DNA of 25,101 bases from a virus. Shown in pieces: positions 16,375 through 24,685 of this stretch. The position numbers and the translations under genes are program-made. The DNA lies in the IMG/VR virus record IMGVR_UViG_3300030329_003926, positions 1-25,101 of that record. One strand, 5' to 3'. Positions within the stretch are counted from its first letter, which is position 1. Each line of letters starts with the position of its first letter. The notes beneath the pieces were generated by a model, which saw only the letters and a list, made by a program, of their open reading frames with translations, was not told the origin of the DNA and searched no databases.

Positions 16375-17529
16375 CTATAGGATTATTTTATTTTTATTGT
16401 CTTCCTTATTTAGTGTTGATTCTAACTTTTCTACTTCTCGCAGCACTTGTTTTACTGTTATTGACTTCATACAGGAATAACCTCTGTCACATACCCAACT
16501 TTGCCCCTTCGGGTTTACATCAAACACTGAAGGTCGCCAACAACCAATAATGTCACAGCTACTTTTATTCCAAATGTTGATGTTATGCTCATGCCCCCAC
16601 ACATTCGGGCTAACACTACCCCACAACACAATGCCTCTCTTTTTGATAGCAGCAGCAAGGTGAGGAACATTATTATCAATGCTCATAAAGAACTTACACT
16701 TTGGATGCTCTAACATTTGCAGAATAGGATTGAGGTTGTCTACCTTTATACTCTGCACATTAGGTATGTCTGGATTGTCTTGACCATTAGATACTTGAAC
16801 AAAAGAGTATTTACTTTTTAGCTTATCTACCAGTTCAGCCCAACGCTGTAAAGACCAAACCTTGAATGTTCTATAGTTGATGGGTTGAGCATAATCTTGT
16901 GGGTTTCTATCCATTCCTAAATGTAACAATACAACTGGTTTAGAAGTAGACCTCATAAAACTGGATACTTGATTGTTTTGTTCCGTAACCTTGAGCATAG
17001 GTGGGCCACCATCATACTCTAAACCCATTACCTTCCCATAATGATGACTAATAAAGCTCTTTTTATCATTCTTGTATTTATGTTGATGAATAAGTTTGGT
17101 AAGAGCAAAGCCATACTCAATAGAGTAAGCTCGTTCCCAGTTATTATTGAGAAGTTCCCACAACTCTAACTGATTAGGGATTTTACTATTTTTGAACTGC
17201 TCCAACCAGTGTGTAAAGGTTGGGTGTTCCATACCGGCTTCGCCTATACTCCAAAGACCAGGATCATTGGGATAACCACCATGACCTTCGGGAATCTGAA
17301 TACCATAAACTTGTTGGTTAGATAAAGCAGCAGAAACCATATGCCCTATAAGAGTATTATCACATACTAAAATAGGATGCGTATTACCATCTTGTTTTCT
17401 TTTGCGGATAAGAGTGCGAATGAAAGCAGTTTGAAGAATCCTTGCTCCCATACCGCCCTGAAGAATAAGAAAATAAACCTTATCTTTTGGGCTGCTAACC
17501 TGTATTTGTTGATTCTGTTGCTGATTCAT
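16375..17529 (-). CDS. GT9-like (heptosyltransferase-type) glycosyltransferase
   Basis: 384 aa. After a Gln-rich tail (MNQQQNQQIQ), VYFLILQGGMGARILQTAFI (18-37) resembles the N-terminal GDxxxxTP-like loop of ADP-heptose:LPS heptosyltransferases. The C-terminal Rossmann domain contains MSIDNNVPHLAAAIKKRGIV around 284-303 and WGSVSPNVWGHE, the S/T-D...HLAAA...LfG pattern by which GT9 enzymes bind the donor. A four-cysteine tail (CDIIGCW ... VCDRGYSC) is also seen in GT9 relatives. It is a soluble GT-B enzyme and probably adds a heptose or similar sugar. It fits the HldE-like kinase in the same operon. AAAGGG lies before the ATG, and a hairpin with a promoter-like sequence lies upstream. Confidence 0.75.
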   Translation of the reverse strand: MNQQQNQQIQVSSPKDKVYFLILQGGMGARILQTAFIRTLIRKRKQDGNTHPILVCDNTLIGHMVSAALSNQQVYGIQIPEGHGGYPNDPGLWSIGEAGMEHPTFTHWLEQFKNSKIPNQLELWELLNNNWERAYSIEYGFALTKLIHQHKYKNDKKSFISHHYGKVMGLEYDGGPPMLKVTEQNNQVSSFMRSTSKPVVLLHLGMDRNPQDYAQPINYRTFKVWSLQRWAELVDKLKSKYSFVQVSNGQDNPDIPNVQSIKVDNLNPILQMLEHPKCKFFMSIDNNVPHLAAAIKKRGIVLWGSVSPNVWGHEHNINIWNKSSCDIIGCWRPSVFDVNPKGQSWVCDRGYSCMKSITVKQVLREVEKLESTLNKEDNKNKIIL

Positions 17530-17546
17530 AAAACCCTTTGTATAGA

Positions 17547-17577
17547 AAGATTATAATGGATACACTACTATAATCTT
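17547..17577 (-). promoter_or_regulatory. Inverted repeat with a sigma70-like promoter before the carbamoylation/glycosylation genes
   Basis: AAGATTATA (17547-17555) and TATAATCTT (17569-17577) form a 9-bp AT-only stem with a 13-nt loop in the 51-nt gap before the GT9-like gene. On the minus strand the sequence also offers TTAAGA, 18 nt, TATAAT. There is no clear T-tract after the stem, so a promoter/operator seems a little more likely than a terminator. Confidence 0.35.
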
Positions 17578-17580
17578 AAT

Positions 17581-17991
17581 CTAAGAACTGTTTATTATAA
17601 ACCCGCCTCTTGGTCTTTTTATCAAACGCGTTATGCTTTCGCGATGGACTACTCTAGCATAGTCACATTTGTTTTCACAAGATGTAGCAATAATACAATC
17701 TTTGGGCACTTGATTGCCATACTGCGATATTCTTCTAATAGATAAATCAGTAAGACCTTGTGTTTTATTGGTGGTGATTATTTCCTTTTCATTGAGTTGA
17801 AAATAATCACCCGCCAAAGCTAATACTTTTTTTATTCTCTTTTCAGTATTACCATAGATGTATAAAACAAAATCACCAATCTCTATGTCTTCAAACTCAA
17901 AATCTACAAGACCATCAACTTGTTCTCCATGAGATAACTCTGGCTCTAAACAAGTTCCCTCTAAGGTTATTCTAGAATACCTCGTCACCAT
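17581..17991 (-). CDS. S26 (signal peptidase)-like protein with Cys at the nucleophile position
   Basis: 136 aa. The S26 layout can be followed through the chain. RITLEGTCLEPELSHGEQVD (7-26) matches the box GxSMxPTL..GD but has Cys14 (codon TGT) instead of Ser. KRIKKVLALAGDYFQLN (51-67) matches the catalytic-lysine box KRVVGLPGD with Lys54 retained. VPKDCIIATSCENKCDYARV (94-113) corresponds to the GDNxxxSxDSR box, again with Cys. It has no N-terminal membrane anchor and should be cytosolic. It may be a thiol protease, a processing enzyme for a virion protein, or an inactive binder. Its ATG overlaps the stop of the 1149-aa fibre (TAATG), so it is coupled to that gene. Homology is fairly clear by motif order; activity is unknown. 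Confidence 0.7.
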   Translation of the reverse strand: MVTRYSRITLEGTCLEPELSHGEQVDGLVDFEFEDIEIGDFVLYIYGNTEKRIKKVLALAGDYFQLNEKEIITTNKTQGLTDLSIRRISQYGNQVPKDCIIATSCENKCDYARVVHRESITRLIKRPRGGFIINSS

Positions 17992-20900
17992 TATGAAATA
18001 GTGCCACTAGATTTCCAGAAGGTTATGAATACAATACCAGCACCGCCATTTCCTCCGGCATATCCTGCGCTTGAGCCTCGACCTCCACCACCTCCACCAG
18101 AACCTGCGCCACCGGCCTGACCGGCTTGATCCGTGTTACCGCCGTTGCCGCCTTCTCCAACCATAGAAGCACCACCGCCACCACCCCAACAGCCTCCACG
18201 ACCTCCAGGGTAACCTGCTGTACTGCCTCCATTACCAACGCATCCACCCTGAGTAGCGCCAGCACCACCACCTCCTCCAATACCTCCTTGCATCCCAGCT
18301 CCGCCGCTAATTGCATTTACATCATTAATAGTCACAGGAGAAGCGTTGGCCAATCTACCAGCATCGGTAGCTGCGAGAGAATCACACACGCCGCCTGCCC
18401 ACCAACAACACAACTCATGTTGGGTACCCTCATTGTTCATAGGTTTGCCGCTGCCTCCACCGAAACCACCCATCGACCCGGTGTTTGAAAATGCCATGCC
18501 ACCACATTGACCGCCCCAAGCACAAGCAATATTTCCGACGCCGCTAACACAAATAAAGCTGGGCTGACCCCATCCATCACCACATCCACCAGAATGAGTA
18601 GTACCACAAACTCCACCAGCACCGGCTCTAACACCTAACTCATTGCCAGGCGCAACCATAAATGCTCTTTCATGCATAGAAGTTCCTGCTCCGCCACCTC
18701 CACCACCACCACAACTATCACAACCGGCACCGCCAGCGCCACCACCAGCAACCATAGTAACAGTTATTCTACAAACTCCAGTTGGTACAGTAACATCAGT
18801 TGCAGTATTTCCACAAATACAATAAACACCCGCAATAGATTGAGCAGCTGCAACTTCATTATCCACATAAGTTTTATTAGCAATATCAGTACCAGCAGTA
18901 GGAGCATCAGCAACAGTTGCTCCTCCGAAAGTTCCTTCAGCCCCACAAACAACAGCAGATACCAGACAAGTAGCTGCATGAGCTACACCCTCAACGTCCA
19001 AAAGATGAGAAGGAGTCGCAGTACCTATGCCTACTCTATCAACACTAGCATCTAACATAAACAAGTTAGCCTCTGTATCACCTTCCATTCTTACATCGAA
19101 ATCGCCGCCAGCGTCATTAAAAATAACATTACCACCTTGAACATCCAATCTACCGCTGGGGTCATCAGTACCAATACCAACATTAGTAGCATAATATATT
19201 TCAGGACCACTAATACAAGTCCAATAACCACCAGGGCCAAATGTTAATGTATCGCTACCATCAGTGCAGATAACCTCACCTGCACTACCATCAGCCGCTG
19301 GCAGTGTATAAGCATTATTTATTTTTACTGCTCCGCTATTTACTTCTATTCTTGAGCCACCAGAATCACAAACCAGTAAGGCTGCAGCGGATGCTGCATT
19401 GGCACCTACATGAAGTGTATGTGCAGGAGTTGTGGTGCCAATGCCAACATTATCGCCAGCGGATAACTCTTTGTAATAAGCATCTTGACCATTCATTGTC
19501 CATACATCATCTGTAACACCACCACCAGAGAATGTTTGAGCATAAACTGTACCTGTAGTGCAACTATCACCTTGAACTTTGAAAATAACATCACTAGTTG
19601 TGGCGGTTCCTATACCAACACACCCAGCACTAGTAATAGTTACTCTTCTAGTATTGTTTGTCCAAAAACCTAATTCAGCCGTAGTTGCTGTGGCTAAATG
19701 TAACCCCGCAGATGCAGTAGAGTCAGCTTGAAGCAATACACCATCAGCTATTTTTTGATTAGCAGTAGTAAAAGAAGAGCTATAAGCGCCAAGAAAACCA
19801 CTAGACGTATTAGTGTTAGCTGTGAAAACAGATGCTGCTGCTGCGCCAGCGGTTTCGTTAAGAACTTTAATTGTTGATGCTGCGTTTTGATCTATATGTG
19901 CTGTTAGAAGATTGTTTGTGCCAGGGTCATTAGTCCCTATACCAACACAAGAGCTAGTAACATAAACAATATTTGTTCCCGATGACCAAAGAGAAGCGCC
20001 ACCACCCGATACACAAGCAGCAGTTATTGTGCCTGTAAAACAAGCATTACCTTGAACTCTCAAAGGAACGCCAGGTGTAGCAGTACCAATACCTACATTT
20101 TGACTAGCGTCAATATAAATAGCATTTGTTCCATCAGCGCTATTGAGTTTTAGAATACCACCAGACTCTTTTGTTCCTACTTCCATCGTAGTAGTGCTTT
20201 GAGTGTGTTTTATTTCTGCTCCTAATGCATCCGAAGCAGAGCCAAAAACCAATGACCCTGCGTTTGCGTCAGGAGTAAGAATTGAGATACCGCCAGCAGC
20301 ATTATTTTCTACAACCAGATTACATGCCCCAGAACCAGCTGCTACCGAACCTGCTGTTCCAGCATGAATATGAAGTAAGCCATCGGGAGTTTGAACACCT
20401 ACGCCTATGCACCCACCACTTGTAACAGTAGCTCTTCTAGTGCTATTTGTCCATACTCCTATTTCGTTAGTGCCTGCTGTGGCTATTTGTAATCCACCAG
20501 AGGATGTATTGAGAGATTCCAATACTACTGAATCAGCTATTTTATAATTGCTTGTTGTATATGAGCTACTATAAGAGCCAAAAGTAGCACCGCCTGCATC
20601 ACTACCTAATTGTAGTCGAGCAATTGCTCCTGTACCAGCAGTATCATTACTAACTGTAAGTGTTGTATCGCTATTTTGATCTTCTTGAACCTCAAACCTA
20701 GTGCTAGGAGTAGCGGTTCCTATGCCTATTCTATCGGTAGAGGCATCAACCATAAACAAGTTAGCTTCGGTATCGCCCTCTATTCTAAAATCAGCATCAG
20801 CACCATCTTGATTAAATATAGCTGCCCCTCTTACATCTAAAAGAGCATCAGGCGCATCTGTTCCTATGCCAAGCCGACCATTAGTATCAAATACACCACG

Positions 20901-21440
20901 CGTTACACCTGCAGTTCTAAAGCCCAACTTATGAGAAGAAGTAGTTCCCACAGAGCCGGAAGAACCCTCATTAACAATCTTGGTAGTAATACTATTGGTA
21001 GTTTCAGTAAGAATAATACCGCCCGTTGATGAATCGGCATATGCTATATCTAAAACAGAAGCTGCTGATTTTTTACCTAAACCAATCGCACCTGCGGGAG
21101 TAATAGATAATGCGTTATAATGAGTAGTTCCACCTGCGCCAGTGCAGTTAGAAATAATAAATGAATCAGACGTATTGCCTGATACAGCCAACTCCCACAT
21201 AGGTCTAGCATCATTATTAAGAAAAATAGACGCGGTGCCATTTGTGTTGGTTGTCTCAAAATAAGCTTCTACATTATTACTCGACTTCGCTGTAAATAAG
21301 CCAGTAGGTGAAACTGCTTCACCGCCTACAGCCATAGAAGTAGAAGCTGTAAAACTGGCAGCAAGAAATGAACAGCTTGTATCTAAGGCTGCTGGTTTAA
21401 CCGCCGCATCTTGGAATTGAATATCACTAACTATGGCCAT
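17991..21440 (-). CDS. Long modular tail fibre with glycine-rich adhesin tip
   Basis: 1149 aa. Residues about 1-830 are repeated trimeric fibre modules marked by VGIGTATP-like turns and L-x-VQG strands. EGDTEANLFMVDASTDRIGI near 230 recurs as EGDTEANLFMLDASVDRVGI near 800. A larger module containing YSSSYTTSNYKIADSVVLE recurs as YSSSFTTANQKIADGVLLQ. FTGTITAA-like joints separate shaft segments. From about 890 to the end is a Gly-rich domain (CDSCGGGGGGGAG, GGQCGGMAF, GGGGGGRGSSAGYAGG, final GGAGIVFITFWKSS) of the kind forming polyglycine-helix adhesin tips, which often set host range. I counted about 29 cysteines, very high for a phage fibre. GGAG precedes the ATG, and a late-promoter-like box lies 17 nt upstream. 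The receptor is unknown. Confidence 0.88.
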   Translation of the reverse strand: MAIVSDIQFQDAAVKPAALDTSCSFLAASFTASTSMAVGGEAVSPTGLFTAKSSNNVEAYFETTNTNGTASIFLNNDARPMWELAVSGNTSDSFIISNCTGAGGTTHYNALSITPAGAIGLGKKSAASVLDIAYADSSTGGIILTETTNSITTKIVNEGSSGSVGTTSSHKLGFRTAGVTRGVFDTNGRLGIGTDAPDALLDVRGAAIFNQDGADADFRIEGDTEANLFMVDASTDRIGIGTATPSTRFEVQEDQNSDTTLTVSNDTAGTGAIARLQLGSDAGGATFGSYSSSYTTSNYKIADSVVLESLNTSSGGLQIATAGTNEIGVWTNSTRRATVTSGGCIGVGVQTPDGLLHIHAGTAGSVAAGSGACNLVVENNAAGGISILTPDANAGSLVFGSASDALGAEIKHTQSTTTMEVGTKESGGILKLNSADGTNAIYIDASQNVGIGTATPGVPLRVQGNACFTGTITAACVSGGGASLWSSGTNIVYVTSSCVGIGTNDPGTNNLLTAHIDQNAASTIKVLNETAGAAAASVFTANTNTSSGFLGAYSSSFTTANQKIADGVLLQADSTASAGLHLATATTAELGFWTNNTRRVTITSAGCVGIGTATTSDVIFKVQGDSCTTGTVYAQTFSGGGVTDDVWTMNGQDAYYKELSAGDNVGIGTTTPAHTLHVGANAASAAALLVCDSGGSRIEVNSGAVKINNAYTLPAADGSAGEVICTDGSDTLTFGPGGYWTCISGPEIYYATNVGIGTDDPSGRLDVQGGNVIFNDAGGDFDVRMEGDTEANLFMLDASVDRVGIGTATPSHLLDVEGVAHAATCLVSAVVCGAEGTFGGATVADAPTAGTDIANKTYVDNEVAAAQSIAGVYCICGNTATDVTVPTGVCRITVTMVAGGGAGGAGCDSCGGGGGGGAGTSMHERAFMVAPGNELGVRAGAGGVCGTTHSGGCGDGWGQPSFICVSGVGNIACAWGGQCGGMAFSNTGSMGGFGGGSGKPMNNEGTQHELCCWWAGGVCDSLAATDAGRLANASPVTINDVNAISGGAGMQGGIGGGGGAGATQGGCVGNGGSTAGYPGGRGGCWGGGGGASMVGEGGNGGNTDQAGQAGGAGSGGGGGGRGSSAGYAGGNGGAGIVFITFWKSSGTIS

Positions 21441-21456
21441 GCAAGTATCTCCACAT

Positions 21457-21464
21457 CATTTATA
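21457..21464 (-). promoter_or_regulatory. Candidate T4-type late promoter box for the 1149-aa fibre
   Basis: The minus strand reads TATAAATG, one base from the T4 late box TATAAATA, 17 nt before the ATG. In T4 the box lies about 6 nt before the transcription start, which would give a very short leader holding GGAG. The box is embedded in an AT-rich imperfect inverted repeat (21458-21482) in an otherwise empty 79-nt gap. The match could be chance in such AT-rich DNA. Confidence 0.4.
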
Positions 21465-21519
21465 TATTGATATAATATAAATATGTTGTTATTATCGTAT
21501 CGGCTTCTTTTATATCTTT

Positions 21520-21876
21520 TTATTCTGTTTCCGCCCAAGCTGGTACATTTTCACCTATAGGCGCATTAAATTGTGATTCTATTTGATTTACTACATTAGC
21601 AGTTACCGAACCACTCCACGAATCCATCAAAGGTTGAATAAAGGCAGGCTTAGAAGCACTAAGAGTAGCCCATTCTACATAATCAGAAGCTGTCTTTGTG
21701 TCTGGGGTAGCAAAAGCAACCACCTCACCATAAATGCTTTCGTAATCACCACTAATACCCTTTACCTCCATCACCATAGAGACAGCGTAATCTGTAACCT
21801 CTGTTCCATCTCCAAGAATAGCTTTAGGCTTAACAGATACCCTATCTGTAAAAACCAATTCCCATGTTATTTCCAT
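21520..21876 (-). CDS. Small conserved-looking fibre-associated protein of unknown function
   Basis: 118 aa, starting MEITWELVFTDRVSVKPKAI, with a strong GGAGG before the ATG and the start only 3 nt after the previous fibre's stop. It is acidic, has no cysteine, no signal peptide and no membrane segment. It alternates short strands (YAVSMVMEVKGISGDYESIY) with a helix near the end (NVVNQIESQFNAPIG). It lies between two long fibres, where phages often code fibre chaperones, connectors or accessory caps. I do not recognise a family with certainty. The base composition matches the local AT-rich genes, unlike the GC-rich 84-aa gene upstream. Confidence 0.75.
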   Translation of the reverse strand: MEITWELVFTDRVSVKPKAILGDGTEVTDYAVSMVMEVKGISGDYESIYGEVVAFATPDTKTASDYVEWATLSASKPAFIQPLMDSWSGSVTANVVNQIESQFNAPIGENVPAWAETE

Positions 21877-21879
21877 TTT

Positions 21880-24669
21880 TTATTCCTCCGGAAAATCAGT
21901 TTTGCCGCCTTCAGCAGTATTTTGAATAGCGTCAAAAGCGTTACCTATCATTATAATCTTGTTGGCCTTAGAAACATTTTCATAACCAGTAACAAAATCT
22001 GGATCATCCTTATCCCATGTATTATTGAAATGAATGAAGTCATCCAACTCAGCACAAGTCATTGACTCTAGACCATTTATGTTTTCCATTTCACCTCTGT
22101 ATTCCCAACGCTCAGCACATAATCTACCATCATCACAAGCACCGGGCCTATCACCTTGAGCTATAGTGCATAAAATGTGTTTATCAATTCTTCTACCATT
22201 GACTATCCAATGGAAACATTGAGTTTGATTACCCGCCTCATCAGTGCAAACACAAAAGCTATTATTACTAAATACATTTTCGTTATCTAGTTTTATAGTT
22301 AGGTTAGAAATACCACCCACTGGAGTAAGCTGTACTGTAGCATCTGTTTTTTCTGCTAATGCTTCAAAATACTCTGGTAAGTCAACCTTTACTGCTCCAC
22401 TATCTAACTGGGACGAACCTCTATAATAAACACCATACTCTGGACCCTCCAATGTTGAGTGAACCAAATGCATCATGTTGTATTTGTTAGGTGACTCATC
22501 ACTAGCCAATGGATGTTCTATTTCAAAGTTTTTAGTAGGTGAGCCAATGCACGTAGAAGCACAAAGACAATAAGGAGTACAAAAACAACCCAACAGACAT
22601 AATCCACGAAGATGAACAAATCCTATAGTAGTAACAGCATTATTCTCTGAAGCATAGATCACCACCCGCCCACAAGAATCTTTTGATTCTACGCACCCAT
22701 AAATAGCACCTTGTGGCTTCCACCAATCAGCATTACCATTAGCAAATGTGAGCTGACCAGCAACACAACTATTGCAAGAGCAACCAGTAATACTTGCAAA
22801 TGCCTGAGCCCCATATAGAGTTGTGTTGCCTGAACTATCCAAATGAAATCCATAATAGTTACATATAGTTGGGCCGAAATGCAGCACCGAAGTTCCCATA
22901 CCATGCAATCCCCAACAATACTTATTGCAAGTGCTTCCATCTTTTCCGTATCTCCAAGTAAAACCGTCACTTGGACCCATATTCATGTTAAGAAGAGAAC
23001 ATGGCGAGGTCGTGCCAATGCCAACTCTGCCAGAAGAGTCGATCCGCATACGCTCAGTAGTAGTTGCCGCCCCATCTGCCGTTGTGCGAAAAATCAACCT
23101 ACCCGGCATATCATTTGACCCCGGCGTGCCGTCCACCTCGGCCCATATCTCAGCACCCAAGCTGTTTACATCTGTTCCGTCATCACCAGCAAACGCGATA
23201 TACCCCAATGCGTCACCGTCTTGCAGTATGGTATAACACCCCACAGTGGCATTGCGCGAGTGGGCCATTGTGAATACACCGGGGTATTGGTTCTCCCGAT
23301 GCGAGTGTATGGCAAAGTTGGCAAACGTGTCATCACCCGCCAGTTGCAACCCGTTACCTGTGCCCGACGATACGCCCAGACTGGAATCGGTACCAATAAG
23401 AAGTTGTCCGCTGGCGCTGAGCCGCATACGCTCTGTAGCTTGCGTGTCGAACCTGAGATACCCATCAGCGCCATCCTTTCCTCTCATATTCGCGGTGTTG
23501 CTCGACCCCCACAGCACAAGGCCGTCATCCGCAAATGTCAACTGAGAACTCGTCAGCGCAGCTACGCCACCAACCGTAAGCGTAGTGCCATCAAAGGTCA
23601 GGTTGGCCTCGCCACATAATGCGTTTGAACCAGTAACTGTTGCTATTGTGTTATCTGTTGAGCCAGCTAAAGTTACGCCCGCTGAAACAGTTGCCCATTG
23701 TAATGCAGCACTTCCATTGGTACATAATACTTGACCTGCGCTTCCATCAGCCGTAGGATGACAAATACCATCAAGGATCACAATTCCACTACCATTTGGC
23801 GTTATTGGAATATTTCCGTTACTAGCTGAGATAATACTATTTCCATTTACATCTAGGTTTCCACCAAGCTGTGGAGAAGTATCACTACATAAGTCAGTAT
23901 TAACAGTAGCCCATTGTAAAGCAGCACTTCCATTGGTGCATAATACCTGTCCCGCTGAGCCATCAGCAGTTGGGTGGCAAATACCATCAATAATAGCAAT
24001 ACCAGAGCCATTTGGCGTTATAGGAATGTTACCATTAGAAGCAGAGACAATACTGTTACCATTAACATCTAGGTTTCCGCCAAGTTGTGGAGAAGTGTCT
24101 GATACTAGACTCTCGCCGACAGCTGCACTAGATAAAGTGATACAACATTGAGTTCCATCAGCTTCTCTAACCTTCAAAAGAGCATTAGTTGCACATACCG
24201 TAACATCTGTGGCATTAGAGCCTGAGTTGTCGGTAGCAGTAACCGCAGATCCAACAAAGTTAAGACAAGTACGAGAGGCTAGAGCGGTTCCTTCGTCAGC
24301 TATAGTGTGACCGCTACTAGCAGCATCAGCAAAAGCAAGCGCACCACTACCATCAGTACAAATAAGCTGACCGGCAGAACCATCAGAAGTTGGTAACACA
24401 TACTCACTACCAATACATAAAGCAGGTGCCACTACCTTTACTGTCGCACAAAGATCACCCGTAGCTTTCAGTATTGTTCCATCGAAAGTAAGGTTACTTT
24501 CAGAGGTCACTGCGCTTGTACCATTTCCTGTTATAAGTTGATTAGAGCCAATAGTAGCTATGCCAGTCCCACCGTGAGCTATACCCAGAGTATCTCCAGA
24601 AGCAAACTCCGCTAATCCTGTTAGTGATGAACCATCATAACCACCTTTTACTGGTACTTTATCTGCCAT
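21880..24669 (-). CDS. Long modular tail fibre, cysteine-rich, with mosaic centre
   Basis: 929 aa. Typical phage fibre modules: SSLTGL and GDTLGIAHGGTGIATIGSNQ near the start, two tandem 66-aa repeats (about 191-328), VGIGTTSP near 558. Around 712-765 comes a conserved block (NFEIEHPLAS, LVHSTLEGPEYGVYYRG) that I associate with the C-terminal heads of marine-phage fibres. The last 160 residues are globular and end in an acidic helical tail. No S74 self-cleaving domain was seen. About 36 cysteines are present, with dense groups such as GCSCNSC and CLLGCFCTPYCLCASTC around 625-700. Residues about 354-560 are coded by GC-richer DNA and contain almost no cysteine, pointing to recombination. AAGGA precedes the ATG. 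It shares ICTDGS-type modules with the 1149-aa fibre. Confidence 0.88.
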   Translation of the reverse strand: MADKVPVKGGYDGSSLTGLAEFASGDTLGIAHGGTGIATIGSNQLITGNGTSAVTSESNLTFDGTILKATGDLCATVKVVAPALCIGSEYVLPTSDGSAGQLICTDGSGALAFADAASSGHTIADEGTALASRTCLNFVGSAVTATDNSGSNATDVTVCATNALLKVREADGTQCCITLSSAAVGESLVSDTSPQLGGNLDVNGNSIVSASNGNIPITPNGSGIAIIDGICHPTADGSAGQVLCTNGSAALQWATVNTDLCSDTSPQLGGNLDVNGNSIISASNGNIPITPNGSGIVILDGICHPTADGSAGQVLCTNGSAALQWATVSAGVTLAGSTDNTIATVTGSNALCGEANLTFDGTTLTVGGVAALTSSQLTFADDGLVLWGSSNTANMRGKDGADGYLRFDTQATERMRLSASGQLLIGTDSSLGVSSGTGNGLQLAGDDTFANFAIHSHRENQYPGVFTMAHSRNATVGCYTILQDGDALGYIAFAGDDGTDVNSLGAEIWAEVDGTPGSNDMPGRLIFRTTADGAATTTERMRIDSSGRVGIGTTSPCSLLNMNMGPSDGFTWRYGKDGSTCNKYCWGLHGMGTSVLHFGPTICNYYGFHLDSSGNTTLYGAQAFASITGCSCNSCVAGQLTFANGNADWWKPQGAIYGCVESKDSCGRVVIYASENNAVTTIGFVHLRGLCLLGCFCTPYCLCASTCIGSPTKNFEIEHPLASDESPNKYNMMHLVHSTLEGPEYGVYYRGSSQLDSGAVKVDLPEYFEALAEKTDATVQLTPVGGISNLTIKLDNENVFSNNSFCVCTDEAGNQTQCFHWIVNGRRIDKHILCTIAQGDRPGACDDGRLCAERWEYRGEMENINGLESMTCAELDDFIHFNNTWDKDDPDFVTGYENVSKANKIIMIGNAFDAIQNTAEGGKTDFPEE
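22990..23610 (-). other. GC-rich mosaic block inside the 929-aa fibre gene
   Basis: Two 60-base lines counted by hand here are 53% and 58% GC, against 25-43% in two lines just downstream (lower coordinates) in the same gene. The encoded part (about residues 354-560) ends at a VGIGTTSP turn, a motif repeated through the fibres that could serve as a recombination junction. Only one cysteine (VGCY) falls in the block. The reading frame is intact through both edges. Confidence 0.7.
23686..24099 (-). repeat. Tandem 66-aa repeats in the 929-aa fibre (period 216 bp)
   Basis: Copy 1 at 23902-24099 and copy 2 at 23686-23883, each 198 bp, are separated by 18 bp (NTDLCS). Each runs from DTSPQLGGNLDVNGNSI through GICHPTADGSAGQVLCTNGS to LQWATV. 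The two protein copies differ at only about three places (V/I, A/V, I/L), while the DNA shows more changes, mostly at third positions. This means that the protein is under selection and the duplication is not very recent. Confidence 0.9.
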
Positions 24670-24685
24670 TATTACTTATCCTTAC

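Noticed and set aside
18023-18770. Repetitive GCC/ACC-rich DNA that looks like a short-repeat or CRISPR-like array
   Set aside because: It is glycine codon usage in a fibre tip; there are no regular spacers or identical repeat units.
18023-18825. Long plus- and minus-strand frames in the glycine-codon region of the 1149-aa fibre
   Set aside because: Repeated GGN codons keep the other frames open; products are low-complexity Pro/Thr/Ser or Val-rich strings.
21880-22600. C-terminal S74 self-cleaving chaperone domain in the 929-aa fibre
   Set aside because: I could not find the expected Ser-Lys dyad region or the LKENI-type motifs; the end has a different globular sequence.
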